DNA of 64,000 nucleotides from Fragilaria radians (Eukaryota; Bacillariophyta; Fragilariophyceae; Fragilariales; Fragilariaceae), in NCBI GenBank assembly GCA_900642245.1, contig CAAAJI010000033.1, positions 269,962 to 333,961 of the forward strand, written 5' to 3'. Position 1 is the first letter of the stretch; each line of letters begins with the position of its first letter. Below the pieces are notes generated by a model. That model was not told the DNA's origin. It made no database searches and saw only the letters and a program-made list of their open reading frames with translations. Below are positions 1 through 10,025 of this stretch, one piece after another. A program made the translations under genes and the position numbers.

Positions 1-1119
1 CCGAAGGACTGTTTTGAGCCTGAAACCTTACGATCATTGAGTTACCTATCCGTGTCAGTCTTGGGGACCACAATCTGCACAGCAATCGGTGTGAGCCTGT
101 TAGGCGTTTTGAACCCTGCCAATCCATTAACATGGCCAATTTGGACTGCCTACTCGGCAGTTACTGGAACTGTGGCAATGGGGCTGTGGGTACTGGCCCA
201 TGAATGTGGTCACGGTGCTTTCTCCAAGAATAAGGCCCTCCAAGATGCCGTAGGATACTCTATTCATTCTTTGATGCTTGTCCCCTATTATTCCTGGCAA
301 CGATCACATGCCGTGCATCATCAATACACGAATAATGTCGAGCTTGGTGAGACTCATGTTCCAGAAACCATGGTATCCAAGAGTGAGGGGTCTTATGCCT
401 TACGTGATAGCATCGTTAAGACATTTGGTGAAGACAATGGAGTCAAGACCTGGGGAGTATATCAGGGATTCATGCATCTCGTTGTCGGTTGGCCAGCATA
501 CCTCCTTATTGGAGCAACTGGTGGAGCCGGTCGTGGGATGACGAATCACTATTATCCATACCCCCTGACCACTCCCGATATCCCAAACAAGGAACTATTT
601 CCTGGAAATTGGAAAGAAAAGGTATACCAGAGTGATATCGGGATTGCAGTCGTCGTTGGATCTGCACTTGCTTGGGCCGCGTGCAATGGTGTCGCCCAGG
701 TTATGGCACTCTACGGTGGTCCACTTTTGGTCATTAATGCATGGTTGGTTCTCTACACATGGTTGCAACACACAGATGTTGACGTCCCTCACTTTTCGAA
801 AGAAGACCACACCTATGTCAAAGGTGCCCTACATACCATCGACAGACCCTACAATAAGTTGGATCCATGGGGCCTAATCGATTTCCTTCATCATCAGATT
901 GGAACCACCCATGTAGCACATCATTTTGATTCCAGTATTCCTCATTACAAGGCCCAAGCAGCAACAGACGCAATCAAAGAGAACTTTCCAGAGTTCTATC
1001 TCTATGATCCTACTCCGATCCCACAAGCACTATGGCGCGTCTGTAAAGGTTGCGCCGCCACTGAGAAGCGAGGCGATAAGTGGGTTTGGAACAACGAAGG
1101 CTACGAAGAATATTTCTAA
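1..1119 (+). CDS. FAD2: Delta12/omega-6 fatty acid desaturase (FAD2-like), 5' partial
   Basis: Membrane di-iron desaturase that puts a second double bond into oleate bound to ER phospholipid. The three histidine boxes are visible: HECGH (nt 199-213), HxxHH as HAVHH (307-321) and HxxHH as HVAHH (910-924). The last sits in the family context GTTHVAHHF. Hydrophobic stretches lie between boxes 1 and 2 and box 3, as expected for a four-helix desaturase. The frame is open to base 1 and the first codons read PKDCFEPETLRSLSY, typical of the pre-membrane region of FAD2. The true start and roughly 50-70 N-terminal residues are therefore outside the window, and the TTG at 37 is not a start. HECGH points to the microsomal FAD2 class rather than plastid FAD6 (HDCGH). 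A bifunctional or Delta15 enzyme cannot be excluded by eye. The gene converges on the kinase at 1419-2675. Confidence 0.93.
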   Translation, partial: PKDCFEPETLRSLSYLSVSVLGTTICTAIGVSLLGVLNPANPLTWPIWTAYSAVTGTVAMGLWVLAHECGHGAFSKNKALQDAVGYSIHSLMLVPYYSWQRSHAVHHQYTNNVELGETHVPETMVSKSEGSYALRDSIVKTFGEDNGVKTWGVYQGFMHLVVGWPAYLLIGATGGAGRGMTNHYYPYPLTTPDIPNKELFPGNWKEKVYQSDIGIAVVVGSALAWAACNGVAQVMALYGGPLLVINAWLVLYTWLQHTDVDVPHFSKEDHTYVKGALHTIDRPYNKLDPWGLIDFLHHQIGTTHVAHHFDSSIPHYKAQAATDAIKENFPEFYLYDPTPIPQALWRVCKGCAATEKRGDKWVWNNEGYEEYF

Positions 1120-1418
1120 TTCAACTCAATTTATAGCACATTTCAGTGTACATGACACTTCAAAAGTTGTATACAGATTTTTAGTGACCTGAAAGGTATA
1201 ACAATAAAAAAATACGTTGGCAATAAGTGTACTTCCAGCCCTCAATTTGTGGTATAGAAAAGATGGGATGGATCGAGCTGAATCGATAGCAATGCCTTCC
1301 ACTGAGAAATCTCAAGAAAAGGTTTAATTCGTGAATTAATCTACAATTGATAATTTCAATTTTCCAACCCCAGAAATTATGTTCTAATCAATTCAAGAGC
1401 AATTGATTTTTCTATATT

Positions 1419-2675
1419 TTATGCTACAGTTAGTGCCAGTGAGTTGCTTGTACTCCTTTGGAAGACTGGATGAACAATCTTTCGTGGAGTGATTGATAGG
1501 CTTTTGCTTCGATGAAGAGAGGTAGGAGTAAGTGCCATACTTTTGGTAGCAACTTTGCTTGCACTTCTGTAATCAGATTCGATATGATTCAAGTATGCAC
1601 AAACTTCTACCATGTTCCAACGAGATTGGATTCTTTCGGCCCACGAATTTCTAAGGATGCTCTTTATTTTCGCAGGCATGTCATCCGAAAGTTTGGGTCG
1701 AAGACCCAGATTGCACACCAAAGATTTATGCATCGATCGCGTCATTTTATCATATGGCTTTTCGAGAGTCATACACTCCCAAAACAATATAGCCCAACTA
1801 TAAACGTCAACTTTGTGGTTATAGGCTCTACCCATCGCGACTTCAGGTGCCATATACTTAATCGTCCCCACGTTACCGCTCATGGAATAAACATCGCCAA
1901 TCTTGTATTTTTCACTCGGAAGCTCGCGAGATAAACCAAAGTCAAATATTTTGACTATGCCTCTCTCATCGAAGCCCACGTTATTTGGTTTGAGATCACG
2001 GAATATGACATCTCTGCTGTGGAGGTACGCAACAGCTGATGCAATTTGTTTCGTTATCATCATTCTACTAAGAAGTAGCTGTATACCATTTGAGCTGAGA
2101 GGCTCGAAAACCGTCTCAAACGACGGATCTAATTTACTTTCTCTCCAATCCCTCAACTTTTCAGCTAGAGTGTATTGCAGACGATCAAGAATCAAAAAAT
2201 ATGCGCCATGACTACCAGAAGAATAAGCCTCTATACCTCCGTATGCCCATCCTTGAAGTTGTATGACATGTTCGTGCTGTAGATTGCTCAAAAGAAGTGC
2301 TTCCATGACCAAATCGGCAGCTTCCATGCAAAATCGTTGAGGATCTAACATTCGATTCAATTTCAGGTGCTTCATGACATACTTGGATTCAGTTACAAGC
2401 TCATGAAAGTTTCTCCTTGAGGCTACTTGATTTTCATCGTACTCTAGAAACTCATTGGGTTCAAGTGCAAGGACTTCGTAGACATCAGAAAATCCACCAC
2501 TTCCCAATAGTGCTCCGATTTTAATTTCTGACTTATCAAAGATTCCCAAATTCTTTTCTTGTTGATCAATCACTCGACTGTTGCTTATCATTGTGTTGAC
2601 ATGAAACTTAATCTTTTGCGTAACAGCTCTAGCAAGCTGTGATGAATATGTTGGTTGAATTAAATCCTTTGCCAT
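1419..2675 (-). CDS. Protein kinase, TKL-like, FRD in place of HRD (418 aa)
   Basis: Complete eukaryotic protein kinase domain in one exon. The glycine loop is LGSGGFSDV (res. 57-65), the ATP lysine K102 in YVMKHLK, and the helix-C glutamate about E125. The catalytic loop reads IFRDLKPNN (224-232; D227, K229, N232 kept, but the usual HRD histidine is Phe). DFG is at 245-247 and APE at 276-278 in GTIKYMAPEV. An insert of about 30 residues separates the loop from the lysine. The last ~55 residues are basic and Ser/Thr rich and look disordered. The kinase should be active, because all phosphotransfer residues are present. It closely resembles the kinase at 22401-24019 around the catalytic and activation segments (NVGF, KIFDFGL, YMAPEV), so the two are probably paralogues. 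Substrate unknown. Confidence 0.93.
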   Translation of the reverse strand: MAKDLIQPTYSSQLARAVTQKIKFHVNTMISNSRVIDQQEKNLGIFDKSEIKIGALLGSGGFSDVYEVLALEPNEFLEYDENQVASRRNFHELVTESKYVMKHLKLNRMLDPQRFCMEAADLVMEALLLSNLQHEHVIQLQGWAYGGIEAYSSGSHGAYFLILDRLQYTLAEKLRDWRESKLDPSFETVFEPLSSNGIQLLLSRMMITKQIASAVAYLHSRDVIFRDLKPNNVGFDERGIVKIFDFGLSRELPSEKYKIGDVYSMSGNVGTIKYMAPEVAMGRAYNHKVDVYSWAILFWECMTLEKPYDKMTRSMHKSLVCNLGLRPKLSDDMPAKIKSILRNSWAERIQSRWNMVEVCAYLNHIESDYRSASKVATKSMALTPTSLHRSKSLSITPRKIVHPVFQRSTSNSLALTVA

Positions 2676-4143
2676 GGAATATTGTTACTATTTTATGGCA
2701 TTGATAATACTCCTGCTTACACGTTTTCAACGATTACACAACAGCTCACGATTTGAATTTTTGAGTCACATGAGCTTTCCACCCCACACGATCTGTTCCG
2801 TGATTCTCTACTACCGTACAAAACAATACGTTTCACTCCAAATTCACTAATTTTCGTTGATGCAATTCTTTTCTTCATATATACCGAAATGAAAAAAATC
2901 ATGCAGTTTGGTGCGTGTCATCAGCAACCACATGTTCCTCCAATATTCCAGTATACTTCTCTAAAAGTAAAGGCATGGGCTTGGAAAGCATATAGGTAAA
3001 AAGGGGGATTAATTTAAGACAGACAACATTCTTGAATAACTAACCTATTCCCAACACTGTGGTGTAAACCAATTAACGGGAAAAGGCCATTTTATGAACC
3101 AATGCAAAGTACAGCCTTGTCCGATGTGGAATTGAAATAGTTCACTGAAATATTAGTTTCTGGCGCATGTCACTGTAAAAGAAATCACAGGAATAAGGGA
3201 TCTTAGCGAAAGCATATATAAATATGAAAATTAATCTATGCAGCAGCAAGAGAAAGTTTTCAAAAGCCATGCACCATGCGTTGCAGCCAAGCTAAAGGGT
3301 GAGCAAATATATTTGATATTACATTAGAAAGAAAATTATTGTATGAACATCGATTGCAATTCTAAGGAATTAGCAAAATTTTTGTGACAGAGTGGAAATA
3401 AGCATGAATTTGTCAAAAAATCTTTGCTTTGATTTATGTAAATTCCAAGTGCAATGATGCTTTGAGAAAATAAAGAAGACTAGTGATTTCTTCCCCTGAG
3501 CACTGTCATGCTGTGTTCTCAGAATCTGTATCATCCTCAAATAAAGCACTTTGGTGGAAGAAGCCGTAAGTTGCTTGCAAATTTCTTATGGAATATGTAA
3601 TTACTAATTGTTCTAGTTTAAGGGCACTGCTCCATACTCACATGGATGCGCGATAAGGCTGAGTGCGACATGTATAGAAACATCGGTATCTTTCCATCTA
3701 ATAACGTTTTCATTAGCCATTTATTCTACAAGGAGCAATATCTCACACCAACAGAGCAAGAAATTGGTTTGATTAAGTTTCCATCAAGCTGTCACAGAAA
3801 ATCATCTTTATTCTCCGAATAGTGTCAAGTGTGAATAGTGTTTGTATATCATACATTTTGAAACGATAATTTCTCAATGAGTTGGATGCTTCATTTTTCT
3901 GCGCATTTACTACCGCAATGAGCATTATCTCAGAGACGTGAATTTTAGCCTTCTGGAAGGCATTACCATTCAATATCCCAAGCTAAGAAATATTCCAAGT
4001 CGCAGTTAGGATGTCAGCAGGAGTTGAACCCATCCAGTTCCTCATGGGCTAAGTTTGACTGCTATCATTCCATCAATTATATCTTTCGGTGGTACCATAA
4101 ATCCCGATAACGCTTGTGCAAAAAGCCCCAAAAATGTGGTTAA
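2676..4143. other. Gene-poor interval upstream of the kinase and the NHE
   Basis: The kinase (-) and the exchanger (+) diverge from this 1.5-kb AT-rich interval, which must hold both 5' regions. Only short, compositionally random ORFs are present. No RNA gene, repeat or clear promoter motif was recognised. Confidence 0.5.
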
Positions 4144-7100
4144 ATGACCCTGCCTTGGAATTTTATAGCCAGTACTGTAGATCCTCAGAGTGAGAGTGAC
4201 CAATCAAAGTTTAAAATTCGCAAAATCAATGCCATGACGAACATCCACAATCGACAGGACTTGAATCCAACGGAGGATACCGAAGGGAGTAAAAATCACA
4301 TAGATAGTAATATCGTTGAAAATCAGGATGATTCAGATTCAAGCGGATATGTTATGGAATATCTCGAAAGGGCAAACAACCTTTCTCTTAAGCAAAAACT
4401 TTTCTTTGCAATGATCACGGGTGTCATGACATGGATGTTGCTTCAATTGATAACAAACGAGATTTATGGTCACTACGATGAAAGATTCGGTCCTCGAAAA
4501 GTATCAAAGCACAAAGTTGTAGACGTTAATGGACCACCAAATTGGAACGACGTCGAGTCCCACAACTTCACAAGACCAATTATTTCCCGGAAAACAACCA
4601 CTATTGGTGGGAAAGCGACATCATCGACAACCAGAAAAAAGAAGAAACCAGTCAAGTTTAAGTCAACTCACTTCAAAAGAACAGTAATGAATGATGATGA
4701 AGCAAAACCTCTCACAGTTGTTAATGCCAATGATGATCAAATACCAGTCGGAATAAAAGATTCCATCTTTGGTACAAATATGATACATGCCTCAGAAGCT
4801 CTAGAATGTCGATCATCTGTTATAAGCTTTGTTATAAATGCAACTGATGCAAAAGATGAGTGCGACGGATTGAAGCGAGCATTTGATAAGACTTGTAATA
4901 GTGATAGTATTGACGAATCGAGCTCGCAGCAAGATGCCACAAGGAAAACAGAACTTCCGGAGTCGGATGGAAGTCGGCAACGAAGACTGCTAGAGGCAGG
5001 TTCTCTTGATTCCTTGTATAAAAAATGGGTGGTTCTTGCTTACGAGACATCCCGATGGTTTCACACAACTTTCGTTCACACCAAAAATCCAGATTTTGAA
5101 ATCGCATTTTTCTCCGAAGACGAAGTTATCGGTGAAGCTTGGAAGAACGGAGAATACTTAGTCCTAAACAATATTGACCACATTGTTCATGAGAGTACAT
5201 TTCGGCAACTAAAATCTAGGAAGAAGAAACGGGTGCCTCATTCCGGAGAGAAACCTGAGAGAGAAAATCATCAACAAAGTGAGAGCGGGATTCAGGAAAT
5301 GGAGGTATATTCGGAAGATAATACAACATATCATGATCCGAAAGATGCTGATATTTCTTCAGCAGACTATGCGGAAGTAAAGGGAAGTGATGTAAGTGTT
5401 GAAATAATAGACGAAGATAAGTCTGTCGAAGAAATACAGGTGGAGAATCAAGAAGAGCAAGCTGCGGACATTTCAGAACCGAATCATGACGACGAGAAGC
5501 ATGTGACCAAAGACTCTCAAAAGAAGACCATGCATTCTTTGACTCTGCCGACGTCTAATCTTCATATTTCTGAAACGATGCTTAGCGAAACCCTACTATT
5601 GCAACACGAGGACAGTATCTTAAAAGCAATTGAAGTCATCGCAAATCAAACGAACGCCACGATGAATGAGGCAGCCATTGATGCTGCAACCTCGACTAAA
5701 GCTGTTCAAGATGCTTCTGCAGCAGTGTCGGCTGTCTTGAATGATCCAACTTCCGTAGAAGCGCGCACTTGCTGTGCTTCGATTCTGAATGTCTTTCACG
5801 AAAATTGCGATGCCCCCGAGGAGGAAGTCGTGTCGGATAAAAAACTCTTTGTTATTGTATTTGTTTTGGCATTTTGTGGTATGGTAAAGAGCCTTATTCG
5901 GAATTTTCAAATCAAATGGCTACCTGAGGCGGCAGGCTGTATTCTCGTTGGAGGTAAGTAAAAAAGTCATTTGTTATTTTGTAAATTCAACTTTAACTAA
6001 TCTTCTTTCTACAGTTATATGTGGCTGCGTTTTGTCATTTGTTCCACATTACGATATCAGCTTCGATGAAGACTGGTTTCTTCGTATTATGGTCCCTCCA
6101 ATCGTCTTCGAAGCAGCTCTCAGTATCGACAAGCAATCATTCAAAAGACACATGTGGCCAATTATGATTTATGCTGTGATTGGGACTTTACTGGCAACGT
6201 TAATAACAGCTGTTATCATTCACAAGGGGACATCCTATCTACCTGGATGTGAAACAATTCCATATGTGGAAGCCTTGACATTTGGTGCTTTAATATCATC
6301 AATCGATCCTATTGCTGTATTGAGTGTATTAAATAACATGGGAATGAATGATACGGATTCAATTTATGTCATAATTTTTGGCGAATCTCTACTAAATGAT
6401 GGCGTTGCTCTTGTTTTATTGTAAGTGTAAACTCTTTTGAGACTTTATTCAATATCAAGGAAACTAACACATATTCAAGTGAAACACTTGTTCATTTCCT
6501 CGACGACTCGCTAGTTATTGATTCGGATGCTATCTCTGCTGCAGCCATTCATTTCTTTGTTGTAGCCATTGGTTCATTATTTATCGGTATCGGATCTGGG
6601 TTGGCCTCCACTTTTTATTTCTGGATAATGCAAGGATGTCAGACTCCACTAGTCGAAGTACTTCTTTTCTTCTGTTGGGCTTTCATTCCTTATTACGTCT
6701 GTGATGGCATTGGTTGGTCCGGAATCGTTGCTGTTGTTGCCACAGGTTTTGTTATGGATTCGTATGTGGTGGGCCAGAGGAACGCATCGAATGATGTTAT
6801 TCGTCAGAGTCACTCTATAGAACCCAACGTGCAACCACGAAAGAAGTTTTTCCACTCGCAGGGGCATCTCTCACTACTTGCCAAGGCCCACGTAGGGTTT
6901 GTAGCAGAACTGTTATCTACTATGATGGAAACAGCAATCTTCGCATACTTGGGTGTGTTCCTCTTCAGCTATCGCTATCACTGGAATGTTATACATACCA
7001 TTCTAAGTATTTTCGCATGCTGCTTCAGCAGAGCCATTATGATTCCTTTGCTCTCATGTTTAGCTAACTGGGTGGCAAGGATCCAGCAAGTACGAGCCCT

Positions 7101-7530
7101 TTGTCTAAAGAAACGAGGTCGCCGTGGCGTTCTTTCCGCTTCTACTCCCTCAACACCAGGTGTAGTGATCGACAAAAAGATGCAGCTCGTATTATGGGTA
7201 GCAGGCTTAAGGGGAGCCATGTCGTTTGCATTAGTTGAAAACATTCCGCTTTACGATACCGTGACTCAACAGGGATCGCGCCTTAAATCCGAGTTGAAGG
7301 CCATGACATCGGCAACAATAGTCTTCACTGTTTTTGTTCTTGGTGGATATACCTTCTATCTCATGGAACACCTTGGAATCACCCCTGCACAGAAAAACAT
7401 AACTGCAAGCGAAGCCACTGCTTTAGTGAAGAGATCGAAGAAGAGTGAGGCTAGTCTTATGGACACTGCTATTGTTGAAGAGGACAATGATCGCCAGAAA
7501 GTCAGACAGAGGACGAATTTCAGCTCATAA
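4144..7530 (+). CDS. Na+/H+ exchanger (CPA1/NHE family) with a long N-terminal extension; three exons
   Basis: Cation/proton antiporter. Exons are 4144-5953, 6015-6420 and 6480-7530. The introns (61 and 59 nt) start GTAAGT and end CAG and AAG. The spliced frame is exact (3267 nt, 1088 aa). The transport domain runs from about residue 565 to 1060. Its marks are the SSIDPIA motif (Asp ~701), the FGESLLNDG motif with the N731-D732 pair, and GLRGAMSFAL near the end, all diagnostic of eukaryotic NHEs. The first ~560 residues are unusual: a predicted TM helix at about 80-100, a Cys-containing segment near residues 220-250 (ALECRSSVISF...), a second ordered-looking block near 285-345, then an acidic low-complexity region. 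The C-terminal tail after the last helix is short. The gene is convergent with PTOX, the stops lying 124 bp apart. Membrane location (plasma membrane, endosome or vacuole) cannot be told. Confidence 0.93.
5954..6014 (+). other. Intron 1 of the NHE gene (61 nt)
   Basis: Donor GTAAGT after a phase-1 G, acceptor TTTCTACAG. Splicing restores ...ILVG-V-ICGC across the junction, a continuous first transport-domain helix. Without splicing the frame stops at 5961. Confidence 0.93.
6421..6479 (+). other. Intron 2 of the NHE gene (59 nt, AAG acceptor)
   Basis: Donor GTAAGT follows ...GVALVL. The acceptor is TATTCAAG. Splicing gives LVLFETLVHFLDDS, a normal continuation of the NHE helix after the ND motif. 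Confidence 0.9.
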
Positions 7531-7654
7531 GTGTGCATGCAGAAAGGAAATTTATTTATTGTCTGTAAATGCAAATGTACAGTACATGTGATTTGACATA
7601 ACTTTCTTCTATAATTGTCTTGCTCGATTATCACATTACTTTTTACCTGGGACT

Positions 7655-8590
7655 TTATGGAGATGGCATTAATTCTTTGATCGATTTACTTGTTCCCTTC
7701 ACTTGATTATTTGGAACACCCTGCATGTCATTGTATTGCACAAGATTGCACAGCGTCTTCCAATGTTCTCTCTCGTCATCTCGAACATTAACAAACACAT
7801 CATAGAGAGAATCGAGTTTAGGTCTTCGTGCTGAAAACTTGCCTTCCTCATCCACGTCCTTAACCGTGCAGAAAAGATCAAAGAGGAAAGGATTGTCTTC
7901 GACGTAATATTTTTTGGCTATGGGTGGAACTGGCTTTGACTTGAGTATTTCAGCATAATCCTTAAGAAACTTATCGTATGTTTCATACGCATGGTCTTCA
8001 ATCAATTCCGATAAGTGATATGCTGCCTGTTCTGAAACGCTGTAAACAGCCACAACATACCAGTAGTATCCAAATGCCATGGTTTGTGCAATCGTTCGAT
8101 CTACAAAACTTGAGTTCCCCCCAAGAGATTCCATAATGAGAAGATGATGCAGTTCGTTATCAGCTTCTGCATAATGCGTACGCATTTTCTCACTCTGAGT
8201 TGGGGATCGTTCGCCAAACGTTTCTCGAAGATGCATGACCGAAAGGTAGGCAAAGTAGGGGACTCTTGCGACTGTCTCCAAGACATAGAACCGGGCAAAA
8301 TCACGAGGCGACCCTGTAACTGGATAGAGGAGGCATATTAAATCGTAGACTGTATCAATTACTACCTTGTTAAAATCGTATATGACTTCATCCATTTTGG
8401 AAGGTTCCCTTTCCTGTGAATCCCCAGTCGTGGCATGGAGAAATGTTGGGGCAGATAGCTGATGCGAAGGAGCAAATGTCGCCGTGCTCAGCAGATTCCT
8501 TGTAGCGGGTGGAATAAAGGACACGGCATGAAATGCGCCAACGTTAATTGACCTAATCAGTAGAGAACAAGCTATTGAGATGGCTTTCAT
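7655..8590 (-). CDS. PTOX: Plastid terminal oxidase (PTOX/IMMUTANS, alternative-oxidase family), plastid-targeted
   Basis: Di-iron plastoquinol:oxygen oxidoreductase of chlororespiration and carotenoid desaturation. Six carboxylate/His ligands can be placed: E105 (LET), E146 and H149 (ADNELHH), E198 (EDHAYETYDKF), E273 and H276 (RDDEREH). The ADNELHHLLIMESLGG block is the PTOX form, distinct from the mitochondrial AOX form. The N-terminus has a hydrophobic signal peptide with probable cleavage at NVGA/FHAV (F20). It is followed by a Ser/Thr/Pro-rich transit-like stretch to about residue 60. This is the bipartite signal of secondary red plastids, with Phe at +1. The protein is full length at 311 aa, one exon, and its 3' end faces the NHE gene. 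Confidence 0.95.
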   Translation of the reverse strand: MKAISIACSLLIRSINVGAFHAVSFIPPATRNLLSTATFAPSHQLSAPTFLHATTGDSQEREPSKMDEVIYDFNKVVIDTVYDLICLLYPVTGSPRDFARFYVLETVARVPYFAYLSVMHLRETFGERSPTQSEKMRTHYAEADNELHHLLIMESLGGNSSFVDRTIAQTMAFGYYWYVVAVYSVSEQAAYHLSELIEDHAYETYDKFLKDYAEILKSKPVPPIAKKYYVEDNPFLFDLFCTVKDVDEEGKFSARRPKLDSLYDVFVNVRDDEREHWKTLCNLVQYNDMQGVPNNQVKGTSKSIKELMPSP

Positions 8591-10025
8591 TGCTTTGGTT
8601 TTTGTAAAGAAGAATTAGGTTCGAGTTCGTGACAATGCGATCTTTTTGGGAAATCCAAAGTTCAATTGATGTGGAATTTACAGATTTTCATATATAGAAA
8701 TACGATCGCAAACGTTATCAAACGTTAACCGCCACCTCCTCCTAGAAAGTGATTTTGTAATTGCTAGATTTAATAAGCCTATCCAGCAAGTTAAATTTCA
8801 ACAATGGCTTGATTCAACCTGATTCTCAAGTTCATAATAAGAGGGTAGAACGGACTTCATTCCTCTTGGACAAAAATCCTCACTAAAACTATAATTCCTG
8901 CCCTTGGATCTCATTTACAACATAGATGATTTTTTGATGCTGGTCCAAACACACAAGTCATAACAACGTTTGTTCCGGAGGCACAAATAGATTGAATAAC
9001 TAATGACATCTCACACACGTCTAGAACTCTATGCACACTAATTGTGATACTAGATGGTTAGTAGCTGGCATTTATTTGCTAACTTTATTTCAAGTTGTAT
9101 TCCTTTTTGGTGAGATATTGGTGTTACTTCGATTGCAACAGTAATTTGAAGGCAGCTTTCTATGGCGGCCTTAATACACAAGATAATCAAAATTCGTTGC
9201 TATATGTTTTGACATTGCTCATTGCAATAGGGGGTTTCCCCCTTTGTCTCAAGATCTTTATTGTGAGCATCACTATTGCAGTGACGTTGCAATTTTTTCA
9301 TTACTATTTCCTTACATCCGGAAGAGTGTATAATACAGTGGAACTTGCGACGAAAAAAAATCATACGGAGATATCAATCAAAGATTTTACAGTTCACAAT
9401 AGCAGTATTGTCAAGGTCAAGTAGGCTGATTTGATTCTGATTCAATCCTTTAGCGCTTTACACGTTAGTCATTATTGGCTTAAAAATGAGCTAGATGCTA
9501 TTTTCAACAATGATGCGCTGATCTGAGAGCCCTTTTTGCATCCTTTAGATAAATTGATTGTATGATTTGACACCAGAAGTGACTACTTCGATTTACACCA
9601 ATAAGGTTTGACGAGATAATCAATTTGGCGCAAACGGTCTCTTGCTCGAATGTCTATTCTGGTATTGGATTTTTTCCTACATTGATGTTAGAAACTTTAA
9701 TACAGATCATGCCAATGAAATACGTGAAGATATTGATAGCGTATCCTTATACAAAAGAATGACGCACTCTTTCCATCACAGTTTGTTTTTGTTTTTAACC
9801 AGGACATAGGGTGTGATTTTACTTGCAAATATACTACTGTATCCTTAACTTTTTTCAACTGATCCTGTGTGGGGTATAGAAAAGTAGTTTCGAATTCACG
9901 TGATCAAGCATCTACTTGGTACCAAAGCTATGAACTGTCGCGAAACCCTATTATCTATTGGAACAGTGATTCACAATTTCTGAAATGGTTTCCCCCTCAA
10001 AGCAGGGAATATTCGCGTCGTAGCT
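8591..10025. other. Intergenic, promoter side of PTOX and of the FANCI-like gene
   Basis: Divergent genes share this 1.4-kb AT-rich interval. A 109-codon ORF at 9095-9424 (+) has two hydrophobic stretches but no recognisable family, and its composition matches the non-coding background. No RNA gene or repeat was seen. Confidence 0.5.

Noticed and set aside
37..39. TTG as the start of the desaturase
   Set aside because: The frame is open to base 1 with conserved FAD2 sequence, so the gene continues outside the window.
9095..9424. 109-codon ORF with hydrophobic stretches
   Set aside because: No family signature, no paralogous pattern and AT-rich composition like the surrounding non-coding DNA.
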